From assembly GCA_015232395.1 (NCBI GenBank), contig JADFZT010000029.1, forward strand, positions 1 through 51,495: a stretch of DNA of 51,495 nt, written 5' to 3'. The position numbers and the translations under genes are program-made. Under the pieces are notes generated by a model. The model saw only the letters and a program-made list of their open reading frames with translations, was not told the origin of the DNA and did no database searches. Source of the DNA: Magnetococcales bacterium (lineage in GTDB: Bacteria; Pseudomonadota; Magnetococcia; Magnetococcales; JADFZT01). The first letter of the stretch is position 1. Each line of letters opens with the position of its first letter. Below, piece by piece: positions 1 through 8,498 of the stretch.

Positions 1-174
1 GGGCCTACCCATGCTGGCATGGTACAAATCCGCAAACTGACTCTCCGGTATCATCCTCAATACCTGGGTGCGAAAAATGTGCGCCCAACTCCGCTCCAAC
101 TCTCCCAGGTGTTTCTCCGGCATCCAAAAGTGCGCCTCATCCATACTGATCTGCGGATCCATCGGTCGAAACAT
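1..174 (-). CDS. IS1182-family transposase, N-terminal fragment (runs off left edge)
   Basis: Reading the minus strand from the ATG at 174 gives 58 uninterrupted codons to the window edge. The product begins MFRPMDPQISMDEAHF and continues through a WAHIFR and FADLYH region. This is the typical start of IS1182/IS5-superfamily DDE transposases, which open with a short helical segment ending in a SMGRP-like motif just before the window edge. The catalytic domain lies outside the window, so whether the gene is intact cannot be judged. It points away from the IS66 remnant beside it. Family assignment rests on pattern recognition of the N-terminus only. Confidence 0.6.
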   Translation of the reverse strand, partial: MFRPMDPQISMDEAHFWMPEKHLGELERSWAHIFRTQVLRMIPESQFADLYHASMGRP

Positions 175-241
175 GGCATTCTATCCATTTGATATGATTA
201 GAAAATTTCTGAAAAATCATACCATAAATCCAGGATCCAGG

Positions 242-991
242 CACGGCATCACGTTTCCAAAAGAGCGACTTTTTGCGGGAGACTCATTCCGGGTCAACAA
301 GAAAAACCACTGGATACATGTCTATTCCGCTGGCGGATTTACGTTGAAGCGATTACATCGAAAACGAGGATTGGAAGCCATCGAAGCGATCAATATCATT
401 CCTCGCTATCAGGGTGCCATTGTCCATGATTGCTGGGCCTCCTATCTTTCGTATGACCATTGTGACCATGGTTTATGCGGTTCGCACCTGCTGAGGGAGC
501 TGACCTTCATCATCGAGTCCAACAACTACCGCTGGGCCAAAAACATGAAACGCTTGCTCAAAGAGATCAGCCGGAAAGTGGCGAAACGTGACGCAAAACG
601 TCTGAACGACGACGAACTGGCCAATCTGCAAAAGCGCTACCGCAACATCATGACACGCGGAGAAAAAGAGCTGCCCCCAATCCCCCAAAAACCCAAAGGA
701 AAACGGGGGAAAATGGCCAAATCGGATGCCCATAACCTCTGGGAGCGCATGAAAAAGAATGAAGCGGCCGTCTTGCTCTTTGCGCGCGACCCCCATGTGG
801 CATTCACAAATAATCGCGCCGAACGTGACCTCAGAATGGCCAAAGTGAAACAGAAAATCTCAGGCTGCTTCCGAACAGAGCAATATGCTCATGCCTATTG
901 TCGGATCTCAAGTTACCTGCAAACCATGAGTCAACAGGGAGTCAACCCATTGATCGCCATTCAAATCGCTTTGGCTGGCAAAATCAAATAG
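242..991 (+). pseudogene. IS66-family transposase, 5'-truncated
   Basis: About 250 residues match the C-terminal half of IS66-type transposases (full length roughly 500 residues). Recognisable parts are the second catalytic Asp region VHDCWASY, the following HLLRELTFI helix, the NNRAERDLRMAKVKQKISGC block carrying the catalytic Glu, and a C-terminal ending in NPLIAIQIAL. The region that normally reads DETGxRV reads AGDSFRV instead, so the first catalytic Asp appears lost. The N-terminal zinc-finger and leucine-zipper parts are absent. The reading frame stays open to about position 68, but that extension is antisense to the IS1182 gene and is not IS66-like. An inactive remnant is the best call. 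Confidence 0.75.
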
Positions 992-1033
992 GGGGAGAGC
1001 AGTTACCTTTTTTTGAAAGCTTGCCTGGAGGGG

Positions 1034-2074
1034 TTACTCTCCTTGAATTTTCGGGGAAAGAGAAACTGGAATTTCACTGACACGATTCCCCCCCACAGGC
1101 ACGCTATCGTAGGCCTCCCGAGCCAGCTCAAACTCCGGATCAAAGTGGATCGCCTTGAAAAAAGCTTCCCTGGCCTCCTCGAAACGATCTTTGCTCAGAT
1201 ATTCCAACCCCAAAGCAAACGCCGCATAGGCGTCCCAATTTTTGGTGTGGATTTTTTTGACCGATTTGGGGAAGGTTTTGATCTCCAGATCGGCCAATAT
1301 TTCGTAGACAATCTCCTTTTCCAGCTCATAAAATTTAAGCAACCCTCCCACCGCTTCCTGCACCCCACGCACCTCTTCTGCGATGACATCCGCCACCACC
1401 GTGTTGATGGCATATTCGCTATCGGTATAGTCGCTGCCGGAAACAAACGTACTCACCTGACCCGTCACCACATGGCCCGCTCCCATGATCCGCCCCACTC
1501 TCAAACGGGTGGCCGGATCCGTCAGGCCTGAGCTGGAGAGGGCTAGCTCATCCAGCAAAAATTGCATCTTATCCCGCTCAACGATCTGCAACTCCGGCAC
1601 CCGGGAAAGATCCGCCATCACGAACGCAGCCAGCGCCTGGTTGAATGGCTTCGGCTTGCTTGCCCCCCCGAACGCAGCAGAAGTAAAAATGTTGCTGAAG
1701 GGTAATACGGCAATGACCCGGGCATTGGGTGGGGTGTTGCTGAGGTTTTTTTCCGAGGCGGCGGCTTCCCGGGCGTAGCGTTTGGCCTCTTCCCTTCTGA
1801 GGAGGGTCAGCCAACCCCGCAGATGAGGGGCGATGGGGTGGTTGGTGAGTTGTGGCAGTATCTCTTGCCAGGCAGCAATTGTTCCGGGCAAATCCCCTTT
1901 GGCAAGCTGCTTTTCCCCTTGTTGATATCGCTCTGAAACCGATGCTGGCAGCGGTGGAATTTTTTCAAGGGGGAGGGGGGGTGGTGCTTCGACGCTTTTG
2001 CACGCAACCAGTATGATCGTCAGCAATCCGATCACGCCAACCTGAACGATGGTTTTCATCACGATGGCTTTCAT
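1034..2074 (-). CDS. CsgG/FlgO-like outer-membrane lipoprotein with TPR tail
   Basis: A 346-residue protein. The N-terminus has a hydrophobic signal and a lipobox ending ILVAC (Cys about residue 25), so it should be a lipoprotein. Residues about 115-250 form a CsgG-type domain: a VIAVLPFSN strand, a helix with FVMADLSRV, an LQIVERDKM strand and a VGRIMGAGHVVTGQVS segment. The C-terminal part (WDAYAAFALGLEYLSKDRF onward) looks like one TPR hairpin. Family members act in secretion pores or in outer-membrane assembly and flagellar-associated roles; which applies is not visible here. No curli genes are adjacent. A second Met six residues in (2059) is an equally plausible start. Confidence 0.7.
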   Translation of the reverse strand: MKAIVMKTIVQVGVIGLLTIILVACKSVEAPPPLPLEKIPPLPASVSERYQQGEKQLAKGDLPGTIAAWQEILPQLTNHPIAPHLRGWLTLLRREEAKRYAREAAASEKNLSNTPPNARVIAVLPFSNIFTSAAFGGASKPKPFNQALAAFVMADLSRVPELQIVERDKMQFLLDELALSSSGLTDPATRLRVGRIMGAGHVVTGQVSTFVSGSDYTDSEYAINTVVADVIAEEVRGVQEAVGGLLKFYELEKEIVYEILADLEIKTFPKSVKKIHTKNWDAYAAFALGLEYLSKDRFEEAREAFFKAIHFDPEFELAREAYDSVPVGGNRVSEIPVSLSPKIQGE

Positions 2075-2150
2075 AAAGAGTGCCCTCTATCGGGTTTTGC
2101 CGGGTTGGATGAATTTACCCGGAATCATCTTTTCATCCCCTCTCTCCATT

Positions 2151-3692
2151 TCATTTCTTCCGCCAAACTCTCCTCACCAGACGATATCCCTCATAAAGGG
2201 CGACCATCGCCAGAATATGGAGAAGGGGCTTCAAGGGGATGGCGTAGCGGGGCAGGGGGAGGGTCACCATGTGCAGGGCAGTAACATACATCAGTAGCAG
2301 GCTCATCAAGCGGGGGGCGATCAACCTTTCTGCCACGTTTTGCTTTTGAACTTCAGTTCCTGCTTGATGCTGATCCTGCATTCCTGCCGGATCCTGAGCT
2401 TCTCTCCAAACCATGAAACCCGACGGCAGCCAGACAATCAGGAGCCCCACCCCTCCCAAAATCACCAGGGGCCAATGGAGGAGGTGCATCAGCTGATGGC
2501 TGGCCTTGAAAAAAGGCTCGGTAGCATAGGGGGTGCGGGTGACGGGATAGATGAGGGCATCCCCAGCCCCTTGCACCATGTTCCACGACCAGAGCTGAAT
2601 AGGCTTGCCGATAAAAAACCAGTAACCATGCCGTGCCGGTTCGTTTGAAAAGCGCCGTTGGATCTCCCCAAGCACCGCCCCCATATCCCCTTCCAGGCGG
2701 GGATAGTCTGGATCAAAGTGATAGGGATAGCCAAAGGTTTGAGGGTTTTCCTGATACATCATGCCAGGATAGATGCCGTGGGCCATGTGTCGGGTGAGGG
2801 CAGCTGCCCGGGAGTGGCCCAAATCATGATATTTATTGCGGGCGATCCAAGGTGCAAAAAGCAAAACAATACCCAACAGCAGGATCAAGCCTCGGCGCTT
2901 TCTGGTGCCTGCATCAAAGAGCAACCACACCATACCAACCACAGGAACGCCATAAAGAAGCATCTCCGGGCGCACCAGGGTGGTGAAGCCCAAAAGAAGG
3001 CCACTTAAAAAAAACCACCCCCAACCACGGCTGGATTTCAGGCGACTGGCGACCCAAAAAAAGAGCACCAATAAAAAAGTAAACAGCGATTCTGTCAAAA
3101 GATAGTGATTGCCGGTCACCAGATGGGGGGAGAGGGCGGTGAGGAGAGCGGCGGCCAGAGCGGGCAGCGGGGGAGTGAAACGCAAGCAGGTAAAATAGAC
3201 CAGCACCACGGCCAGGGCAGAGAGGAGCGCCTGGGCGAAGGTGATGTGTAAAAGTTGAGAGTTGATGGTGGGCAGGTCCAGAAAGGGATAGAGAAAAAGA
3301 GGGTATCCCGGTGAGCGGTGGGCGTCGGGTGGAGGTGGGGAGGCCGGATCGATCACCTCTCCTTCACCAGGGGGTGGAATGCCCAGACGGCGCAGATTGT
3401 GACCAGCCAGATATCGACCCAGGGGATCGGCAAAAAATTGATTTAAAAAGGCCTCGCCGCTCTCTGCACTTTTGGGTCGCTGCCCCACCCGACTCGAATA
3501 GATATCATGGTATTTGAGATTATAGGCGGAGAGATAATATTGCAGGGCATCCTTACGCAGAGGTGCAGAAACATCGGTTTTGAACACCGCGCCCAGACGC
3601 AGATGCAGGCCGATGGCGGTGATGGCAACGAGGGCCAGAATGAGCAACAAGCGGGTTGGGCAGTTTGACCTGGAGGGTGTGGGGTGACTCAT
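2151..3692 (-). CDS. GT39/ArnT-like membrane glycosyltransferase
   Basis: A 513-residue polytopic membrane protein. It opens with one TM helix followed by a periplasmic loop holding an acidic KDALQYY motif, as in dolichyl/undecaprenyl-phosphate-sugar glycosyltransferases where the first loop carries a catalytic Asp. A RSPGYPLFLYPF motif follows, then about ten hydrophobic segments and a late LPRYAIPLKP motif, all typical of the GT39/PMT_2 and ArnT superfamily. Such enzymes move a sugar from a polyprenyl phosphate to protein, lipid A or glycan on the periplasmic face. The donor and acceptor cannot be told from sequence. It starts 13 bp after the radical SAM gene stop, so the two are probably co-transcribed. 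Confidence 0.7.
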   Translation of the reverse strand: MSHPTPSRSNCPTRLLLILALVAITAIGLHLRLGAVFKTDVSAPLRKDALQYYLSAYNLKYHDIYSSRVGQRPKSAESGEAFLNQFFADPLGRYLAGHNLRRLGIPPPGEGEVIDPASPPPPDAHRSPGYPLFLYPFLDLPTINSQLLHITFAQALLSALAVVLVYFTCLRFTPPLPALAAALLTALSPHLVTGNHYLLTESLFTFLLVLFFWVASRLKSSRGWGWFFLSGLLLGFTTLVRPEMLLYGVPVVGMVWLLFDAGTRKRRGLILLLGIVLLFAPWIARNKYHDLGHSRAAALTRHMAHGIYPGMMYQENPQTFGYPYHFDPDYPRLEGDMGAVLGEIQRRFSNEPARHGYWFFIGKPIQLWSWNMVQGAGDALIYPVTRTPYATEPFFKASHQLMHLLHWPLVILGGVGLLIVWLPSGFMVWREAQDPAGMQDQHQAGTEVQKQNVAERLIAPRLMSLLLMYVTALHMVTLPLPRYAIPLKPLLHILAMVALYEGYRLVRRVWRKK

Positions 3693-3705
3693 GGTGGGCC
3701 TCCAC

Positions 3706-4878
3706 TCATTTGGGGCTGTCGCCTTGGGCCTTGAGTTTGAGATAGCGTTTCAGGCCATCCAGGTTGGAGCGAAAACCGAGCCGGGGGGAGAAGCGGATGT
3801 TTTCTTCTCCAAAACAATTAAGCCAGCAGCCGGGGCACTCTCCAGCCACCATCTGTTGTCGGGTGTTGCGGGCTGCTTTGGAAAACCAGATCTCATCGAT
3901 GGATTGTTGAAACACATTACCGTAGGGCTTGGTGTGGTGACAAAAAAAAGTATCGCCGTTGATGGCGATGTTGGCCCGTAAAAATCCCACCCGACAGGGG
4001 AGAGGAAAATATTTATCGGTGAGATAATAGTCCGGAATCCGCTTGAGATATTCCACCGAGCTTTTAATGTGGGCATGGCTCTTCTTGAGCTGAATTATCT
4101 CCCCGATGCGTTCTTGAAGGATTCCTTCCCGGGCCAGGCGTTGCAATTCGTTTTGAATGGCCTCCTCTTCCTGAAAAAAGGCCTCATAGGCGGTAAAACG
4201 GACTTCGACGCCCTGTTCCCGGGTGAAGTGGACCATTTCGGTCAGCTGATCGAGATTGGCTGGCAGGATCACCGCGCCGAGACCGATATTATGGTATCCC
4301 GCCTCTTGAAGGTGGGAGATCGCCTTTTTGATTTTGCTGGCCCCTTTGGGCACGCCTCGGATCTCCTGATAGGTTTCGTCCCGGATGGAGTCGATGCCGA
4401 TGGAGATGGAGAGAGGTTGGATCTCTTGGGCCACGAAGGTGGCCCAGCTGGGATTCGACAGGGCCAAGGCGTTGGTGTTGAGGATGATCTCAAAGCCTTT
4501 TTTCTTGGTATAACTCAGGATTTCCCGAATTTCCGGATGGGTGAAGATTTCTCCTGCTGCCACATAGTTGATCAGAGTAACGTTCCAGTTGACCAGATCG
4601 TCCAGCAGAGGGCGCAGGCGCTCAAAGGAAAAACGTTCGCCACTGGTTCGCCAGCAGTCACACATGTTGCATTGCGAATTGCAATTTTCGGTCAGATCAA
4701 TGGAAATCGATACGGGTTTGAAGGGAGACCATCCGGAAGGCCCCAGAAGGGGAACGGAGAGGGTTCGGATGATTTCTTTTAAAATATTCATGGCTTTATA
4801 AAAAAACACCCGGGTTTGCGAAAGGGGGGCGATTGTTGGAGGATCCTGGGGTTTTGCATTTTGCCACCTCAGGGTCAC
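3706..4878 (-). CDS. Radical SAM/SPASM-domain protein
   Basis: A 390-residue protein from a GTG at 4878; a later ATG at 4791 (start MNILKEIIRTL) would give 361 residues and may be the true start. The radical SAM cluster motif is CNSQCNMC (CxxxCxxC), after a ISIDLTENC strand. Downstream are the usual TIM-barrel strands. The C-terminal region has spaced cysteines (CRVGFLRANIAINGDTFFC, ECPGCWLNC) that fit a SPASM auxiliary Fe-S domain. SPASM enzymes modify peptides or proteins, or act in cofactor and glycan pathways. It lies directly upstream of a membrane glycosyltransferase on the same strand, which hints at envelope glycan or lipid work. No precursor peptide is visible nearby. No good ribosome-binding site distinguishes the two starts. 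Confidence 0.75.
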   Translation of the reverse strand: MTLRWQNAKPQDPPTIAPLSQTRVFFYKAMNILKEIIRTLSVPLLGPSGWSPFKPVSISIDLTENCNSQCNMCDCWRTSGERFSFERLRPLLDDLVNWNVTLINYVAAGEIFTHPEIREILSYTKKKGFEIILNTNALALSNPSWATFVAQEIQPLSISIGIDSIRDETYQEIRGVPKGASKIKKAISHLQEAGYHNIGLGAVILPANLDQLTEMVHFTREQGVEVRFTAYEAFFQEEEAIQNELQRLAREGILQERIGEIIQLKKSHAHIKSSVEYLKRIPDYYLTDKYFPLPCRVGFLRANIAINGDTFFCHHTKPYGNVFQQSIDEIWFSKAARNTRQQMVAGECPGCWLNCFGEENIRFSPRLGFRSNLDGLKRYLKLKAQGDSPK

Positions 4879-5335
4879 GCCACTTTAAATCAACATGCAC
4901 CATTTCCCGGAGGGAGGCAATCCCGGAGGCGAGAGGGTTTCGGGGTGATTGTGTTGCAATTTATTACAAAATAATCCTTTATGGAAACATCTCTGAAACG
5001 TCAGTTCCTTATATTTTTCAGTAACATTTCTCTCTTGATCCCAAGGGGGTTCAATCCCAAGACCCCCGGCGCCAGCGGCTAGCCAACTCTCATCCCCCCC
5101 GATGGGCAGCCGCTGGCGTTTTTTTTGCACTTTTCCAGAAAATATGTTGGATTGAATGGCAGGGTCTTGATCCCTGGCAGTTGCGTTGCCCAGACACAAT
5201 CCGTGCCTCAGCTGGTTGGACCGTTCTCTGGGCAGAGACGGGCCTGGAGGGTATCGTTGGGCTGTTTTCAGCAGGCATGGGTCTGGCCCTGTTGGTTGAC
5301 AGTGTGTTGAAAAAACTGAAGAAAGATGGATTGAT
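4879..5335. other. Gene-free interval with two hairpins
   Basis: This 457 bp separates the divergent radical SAM and hydrolase genes. The part nearest the SAM gene (4950-5030) is AT-rich and suits promoters. A small hairpin at about 5046-5067 (GGGGGT paired with ACCCCC) is followed at once by the strong hairpin with T-tract described separately. From 5127 to 5335 I see nothing distinctive apart from the region just ahead of the hydrolase start. Confidence 0.5.
5070..5126 (+). terminator. Orphan intrinsic terminator upstream of hydrolase gene
   Basis: A perfect 11-bp inverted repeat, CGCCAGCGGCT (5070-5080) and AGCCGCTGGCG (5108-5118), is followed immediately by eight T residues (5119-5126). 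It therefore terminates plus-strand transcripts. No plus-strand gene lies upstream until the IS remnant 4 kb away. It should either end a small RNA or act as an attenuator in the leader of the hydrolase gene that starts at 5336. Confidence 0.75.
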
Positions 5336-6187
5336 ATGAATTTTTTGCGTGGCTGGGAAGAAAAACGCCGCTTGCGCTCTTTGAGTGCCTTTCTCAACAT
5401 GCCCCTCAAGGAGACCACCTTTGAGGAAGTGTGGATCGACCAACTCGACGGCCCTCGGGTCTATGCCCATCTCCATCGTCCCAAGGAGGCCGGAAACTAT
5501 CCCGGGGTGATCATGATTCCCGGTGGTGGCAGCGCTGGTACGGATTATGACCGGGGAGCCTTTATCCGGGCCAGTGAGTTGGCGGCTCTTGGGTTTCTCA
5601 CCCTTCACTATGACCCGTCCGGCCGGGGTCTGACCGGTGGCGAGGAGGGCCATTGGGGGGTTGCCCACCAGCGAGAGTTGAGTCGGATGATTGACCATCT
5701 CAGCACTCATCCAGAGCTTTCCCGGGCCGGCATCTCTCTCTTTTCCATCTCCATCGGCATCACCATCGCCACTGGCTGCCTCTCCCGGTTTCCCAACCCT
5801 CTGGTAAAATGTCTCTTCGACTGGGAAGGCCCCTCCAACCGCACTATCACCACCAAAAACGACAGTCACCCGCCATTGCAAGATTATCCCTGCAAAAACA
5901 ATGAATTTTGGGGTGAACGGGAGGCTGTGCGTTATATTGGTGACCTCTCCTGTGGCTATTTCCGCTATCAGGCTGAGCTGGATCATGTGCAGGGGGAATC
6001 CAAAGAGCATGCCGTAGAGTTGATCAATGGTGCCCTCGATGGAAAAGCCCTCTGGACCCGCTGCAACGACAACCCCGAAGGGATTCGGTTGGACTCTTCC
6101 CGATTGAGCGATTATCGCTGGGTATCCCGGAAAGACAATCATAACGGAATGATTCTTAAGTATTTTCTTGAAGCTCAGGCCAGATGA
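5336..6187 (+). CDS. Alpha/beta hydrolase family protein
   Basis: A 283-residue cytoplasmic protein with the alpha/beta-hydrolase layout. There is an early strand and oxyanion region VIMIPGGGSAGTDYDRG (about residue 60), a LHYDPSGRG strand-turn, and a nucleophile-elbow position at FSISIGITIATG (about residue 138), where the sequence is SxSxG in place of GxSxG. The C-terminal SRKDNHNGMIL segment supplies the likely catalytic His. The first Gly of the elbow is replaced by Ser, which occurs in some active members. The substrate is unknown; the architecture is like dienelactone hydrolase or peptidase-type esterases. The gene stands alone behind an orphan terminator. Confidence 0.65.
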   Translation: MNFLRGWEEKRRLRSLSAFLNMPLKETTFEEVWIDQLDGPRVYAHLHRPKEAGNYPGVIMIPGGGSAGTDYDRGAFIRASELAALGFLTLHYDPSGRGLTGGEEGHWGVAHQRELSRMIDHLSTHPELSRAGISLFSISIGITIATGCLSRFPNPLVKCLFDWEGPSNRTITTKNDSHPPLQDYPCKNNEFWGEREAVRYIGDLSCGYFRYQAELDHVQGESKEHAVELINGALDGKALWTRCNDNPEGIRLDSSRLSDYRWVSRKDNHNGMILKYFLEAQAR

Positions 6188-6850
6188 ATGAGGAGGGGAG
6201 ATTCCTGAGGGGCTTGCAACGGGCGCTTTAGGGATCAAGAGCGCTTAGGTGTTTTACCAAAAAAAACTGTGAGCTGGCCTGCGAATCTGGTCCACGAAAG
6301 AGCGTGTTCCACCTATACTCATCAAACGCCTGTTCCGGGCACCTTCCCTGTTTTCCGCCGTATCCCTTCTTTTTTTTCGATAAATCATCACATTTATCCA
6401 GTCCGCCTCAGCCAGAGAACGGGGCATCTAGGGGATGGAGCCGCCAAAAGGTCTGTCGTTATCCTCTCTTGTCCAAAAATCCGGCAGGGACCTTCCACAG
6501 AGTCAAAAAAAAGGCCATTTTTTCCCGGTTCTGTCAAAAATGGCGGCACCTGACTGATAGGGGGGTAGCTCTGGATGGACCTCTGCTTGACTTCGGTAAA
6601 GTTTTTTCTAACGATTGGAAAGTCATGATATCTGTTTGTTTTATAGTGAAAAATTTATAATAAATTCGTTTATTCCGGTCTGCTGAAAAGGAGTTTGGAG
6701 TTGTCGTTTTGGTTTTTGGTATGAAACGTGCATTAACTTTAGGCAAGACATTATCGTTGCTTCAAAACAGTGTCCCAACCGGAACCCGAGACTCTCTCTA
6801 AGCGAGCGGACAACCGGATCAGGGAAAAAAACGAACTAAGGAGAAACGAG
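6188..6850. other. Gene-free interval
   Basis: No convincing gene was seen in 663 bp. It contains a 9-bp inverted repeat, GCCATTTTT (6514-6522) with AAAAATGGC (6536-6544), 13-nt loop, without a T-tract. It also contains an exact TATAAT at 6656-6661 on the plus strand, about 190 bp before the small gene at 6851; the matching -35 position is poor. The 6560-6760 part is AT-rich, consistent with a promoter for that gene. Confidence 0.4.
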
Positions 6851-7072
6851 ATGGAAGCTCTACATATCGATTTGCTGGAAAACGGTTATAGCCTGTATGA
6901 CCAGGAAGAAAACGACTACGTTTTTGAGGGCATCAAGGATTTTGATTTGGCCTGGGAGCTCTATGAACTCCTTCTTGGCGAAAAAGAGGCGGACGAACCC
7001 ATTCATCCTGCTGTGATGTCGCTGGGTGGATTTGGGCAAGGGGTTGAGGTTGCCACGGCCCAGGCCGCCTGA
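6851..7072 (+). CDS. Small acidic hypothetical protein
   Basis: A 73-residue protein, MEALHIDLLENGYSLYDQEE at its start, rich in Glu and Asp. The ATG at 6851 is preferred over an upstream in-frame GTG at 6770 because AAGGAG sits 7 nt before it. The composition (Leu-Tyr-Glu heptad-like stretch DLAWELYELLLGEKEADEP, then a Gly-rich tail) suggests a small helical protein. I do not recognise a family. It is followed by a run of hairpins ending in a T-tract, supporting a monocistronic transcript. Its neighbours are the FHA-domain gene and the kinase region. Confidence 0.5.
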   Translation: MEALHIDLLENGYSLYDQEENDYVFEGIKDFDLAWELYELLLGEKEADEPIHPAVMSLGGFGQGVEVATAQAA

Positions 7073-7649
7073 TAGCGGATTTGTCATTTATCTCGAACGA
7101 ACAGGCATTCGGCGACTCCTCCCACGTCTCTCCCTAGCCGAATGCCCCAAGCGCCTCCCCGTGATGGGGAGGCCATGAACACCTCCCTCTGCCCACCGGG
7201 TGCTGCATTGGCCTGGATGGGCTTTTTTTTTGGGAGATCGGTGGGAGGGTCATTTTGTTGAATATACGCCGATTGGTAGACCTTTTTTTGGCGAGATGAA
7301 AAGAGGGAATTTTGCTCTGACTGGCCCAAAGTGGGTCATTTTTGGTTTTGGCTGTATGAAGTATCAAAAAATCAGTCTATTATAGCGTTTCCGGAAGAAA
7401 TTATTTTTGGCTTTCGATGGTTTTTGCTGGGGTTGAGGAGAGCTTGACGGGGAGGAGCCGGTATTTTGGAATTGACGGTTTTTCCCGACTGTTATAAATC
7501 TTTCCTGTTGACCGCTCCCTCCAGGGTGATGAAACATCTACCCCTTCAGGGTGCGTTCCTCAAGCTTGCAACACAAACTCTCCGAGAAGGGGGGCTTGAG
7601 TCCAAGGTTCAACCCTTGTTGACCGATCGAACGAGTAGGGGGGGGGTGG
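7073..7649. other. Gene-free interval with structured RNA candidate
   Basis: The first 160 bp hold three successive hairpins ending in a T-tract (listed separately). From 7232 to 7649 no gene is evident. The region from 7360 to 7500 is AT-leaning and should hold the promoter of the FHA gene. A G-rich run directly precedes the FHA start codon and can serve as ribosome-binding site. Confidence 0.4.
7104..7231 (+). terminator. Three-hairpin structure ending in an intrinsic terminator
   Basis: Hairpin 1 pairs GGCATTCGGC (7104-7113) with GCCGAATGCC (7137-7146), a perfect 10 bp. Hairpin 2 pairs GCCTCCCC (7153-7160) with GGGGAGGC (7166-7173) around a 5-nt loop. Hairpin 3 pairs GCCCACC (7191-7197) with GGATGGGC (7215-7222, one bulge), followed by nine T residues (7223-7231). 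The last is an intrinsic terminator for the small acidic gene at 6851-7072. The two preceding perfect stems are more structure than a terminator needs and may be a processed 3' RNA. Confidence 0.6.
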
Positions 7650-8438
7650 ATGGCCAAGGTAATCATCAAATTCAAAGGGGTGATTCGGGGGGAAGTGACC
7701 CTCTCGAAAACCGCCACTGCCATTGGACGTACCCAGGAGAACGAAATCACCCTGGAAAATTTGGCAGTTTCCCGCTCCCATGCCATCATCATGCGCAAGG
7801 GAGAGCAGTTTGTGTTGGAGGATCTGGAAAGCCGTAACGGCACCTACGTCAACGGCAAACGCATCCATAACCATCCGCTTAATGATGGTGACTCCATCCT
7901 GGTCGGCAAACATAATTTGCTGTTTGTCGATAAAAGCCAGGAGGAGTTGGCGAATAGTGATACCACTCCGGCCTCCAACATTCACATCAACACCGCCGAC
8001 GATGATGTGACCTTCCGGCGGGATATGCCTGAAGATTTTGAGCCCGAGGTCGTCGAGAAATCTCCGGCACCAGCCATGCCGGAATCACCCGAGGAAGATA
8101 TATCAGCCACCAGCCCCACCCTCATGACCCAAATCGATACCCCTGAAATAGAGGCCTATCTCGCTGTGGTTAAAGGGGATCTCAGTCGTACCAAATATCA
8201 CCTCACCAACTCGGTCACCTCCATCGGCAAGGACGACAATGCCGAAATTCGATTGACCGGGCTTTTTACGCCTCGACTTGTCGGAGTGATTCATCGGCGC
8301 AAAGAGGGATATTTTTTGGCCCCCGTAGGCAGAGGGATCAAACTCAACGACGTGACCATCGCTGGCAAGCAAAAGCTGATGGATGGCAACGTCATCAAGT
8401 ATAAGGATTTTACGTTCCGTTTTAAGATCAAAGCCTGA
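7650..8438 (+). CDS. Two-domain FHA protein
   Basis: A 262-residue soluble protein. Residues 1-95 form a canonical forkhead-associated domain with the conserved GR (AIGRTQEN), SRSHA and NGTYVNGKRI motifs that bind phosphothreonine. A Pro/Glu-rich linker (about 100-160) follows. Residues about 170-262 repeat the fold in degenerate form: SIGKDDNAEIRLTG, a LVGVIHRRKEGYF strand, then a LNDVTI turn in place of NGxxVNG; the Ser-His pair is not obvious, so this copy may bind proteins without phosphate. A Ser/Thr kinase gene lies 2 kb downstream on the same strand and is a plausible source of its phosphopeptide ligand. The start follows a GGGGGTGG ribosome-binding site. Confidence 0.85.
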   Translation: MAKVIIKFKGVIRGEVTLSKTATAIGRTQENEITLENLAVSRSHAIIMRKGEQFVLEDLESRNGTYVNGKRIHNHPLNDGDSILVGKHNLLFVDKSQEELANSDTTPASNIHINTADDDVTFRRDMPEDFEPEVVEKSPAPAMPESPEEDISATSPTLMTQIDTPEIEAYLAVVKGDLSRTKYHLTNSVTSIGKDDNAEIRLTGLFTPRLVGVIHRRKEGYFLAPVGRGIKLNDVTIAGKQKLMDGNVIKYKDFTFRFKIKA

Positions 8439-8457
8439 CAGGGGATCATTCAGGGAG

Positions 8458-8498
8458 CCTGACAGGCGGAAAATTCAGGCCCACAAGCCTGTGTCAGG
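8458..8498. terminator. Bidirectional terminator-like hairpin between convergent genes
   Basis: CCTGACAGGC (8458-8467) can pair with GCCTGTGTCAGG (8487-8498) with a two-base bulge. It sits exactly between the convergent stops of the FHA gene (8438) and the rhodanese gene (8499). There is no long T-tract in either direction, so efficiency is uncertain. Confidence 0.4.

Larger units (their letters stand above)
1..991. mobile_element. Composite IS scar: IS1182-type element abutting IS66 remnant
   Basis: Two transposase fragments of unrelated families meet head to head here. Positions 1-174 on the minus strand encode the first 58 residues of an IS1182-type transposase. From about 242 the plus strand encodes the C-terminal half of an IS66 transposase. 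The IS66 coding similarity starts abruptly about 65 bp upstream of the IS1182 start codon, where the IS1182 terminus would be expected. The simplest reading is that the IS1182 element inserted into the IS66 gene and removed or displaced its 5' half. I could not delimit terminal inverted repeats or target duplications. Confidence 0.6.

Noticed and set aside
5090-6238. Minus-strand open frame of 382 codons over the hydrolase
   Set aside because: Antisense to the alpha/beta hydrolase; lacks a start site context and domain signals.
6304-6660. Plus-strand open frame of 118 codons before the small acidic gene
   Set aside because: Composition is rich in Phe, Pro, Cys and Lys like random translation of AT/TC-rich DNA; no ribosome-binding site.
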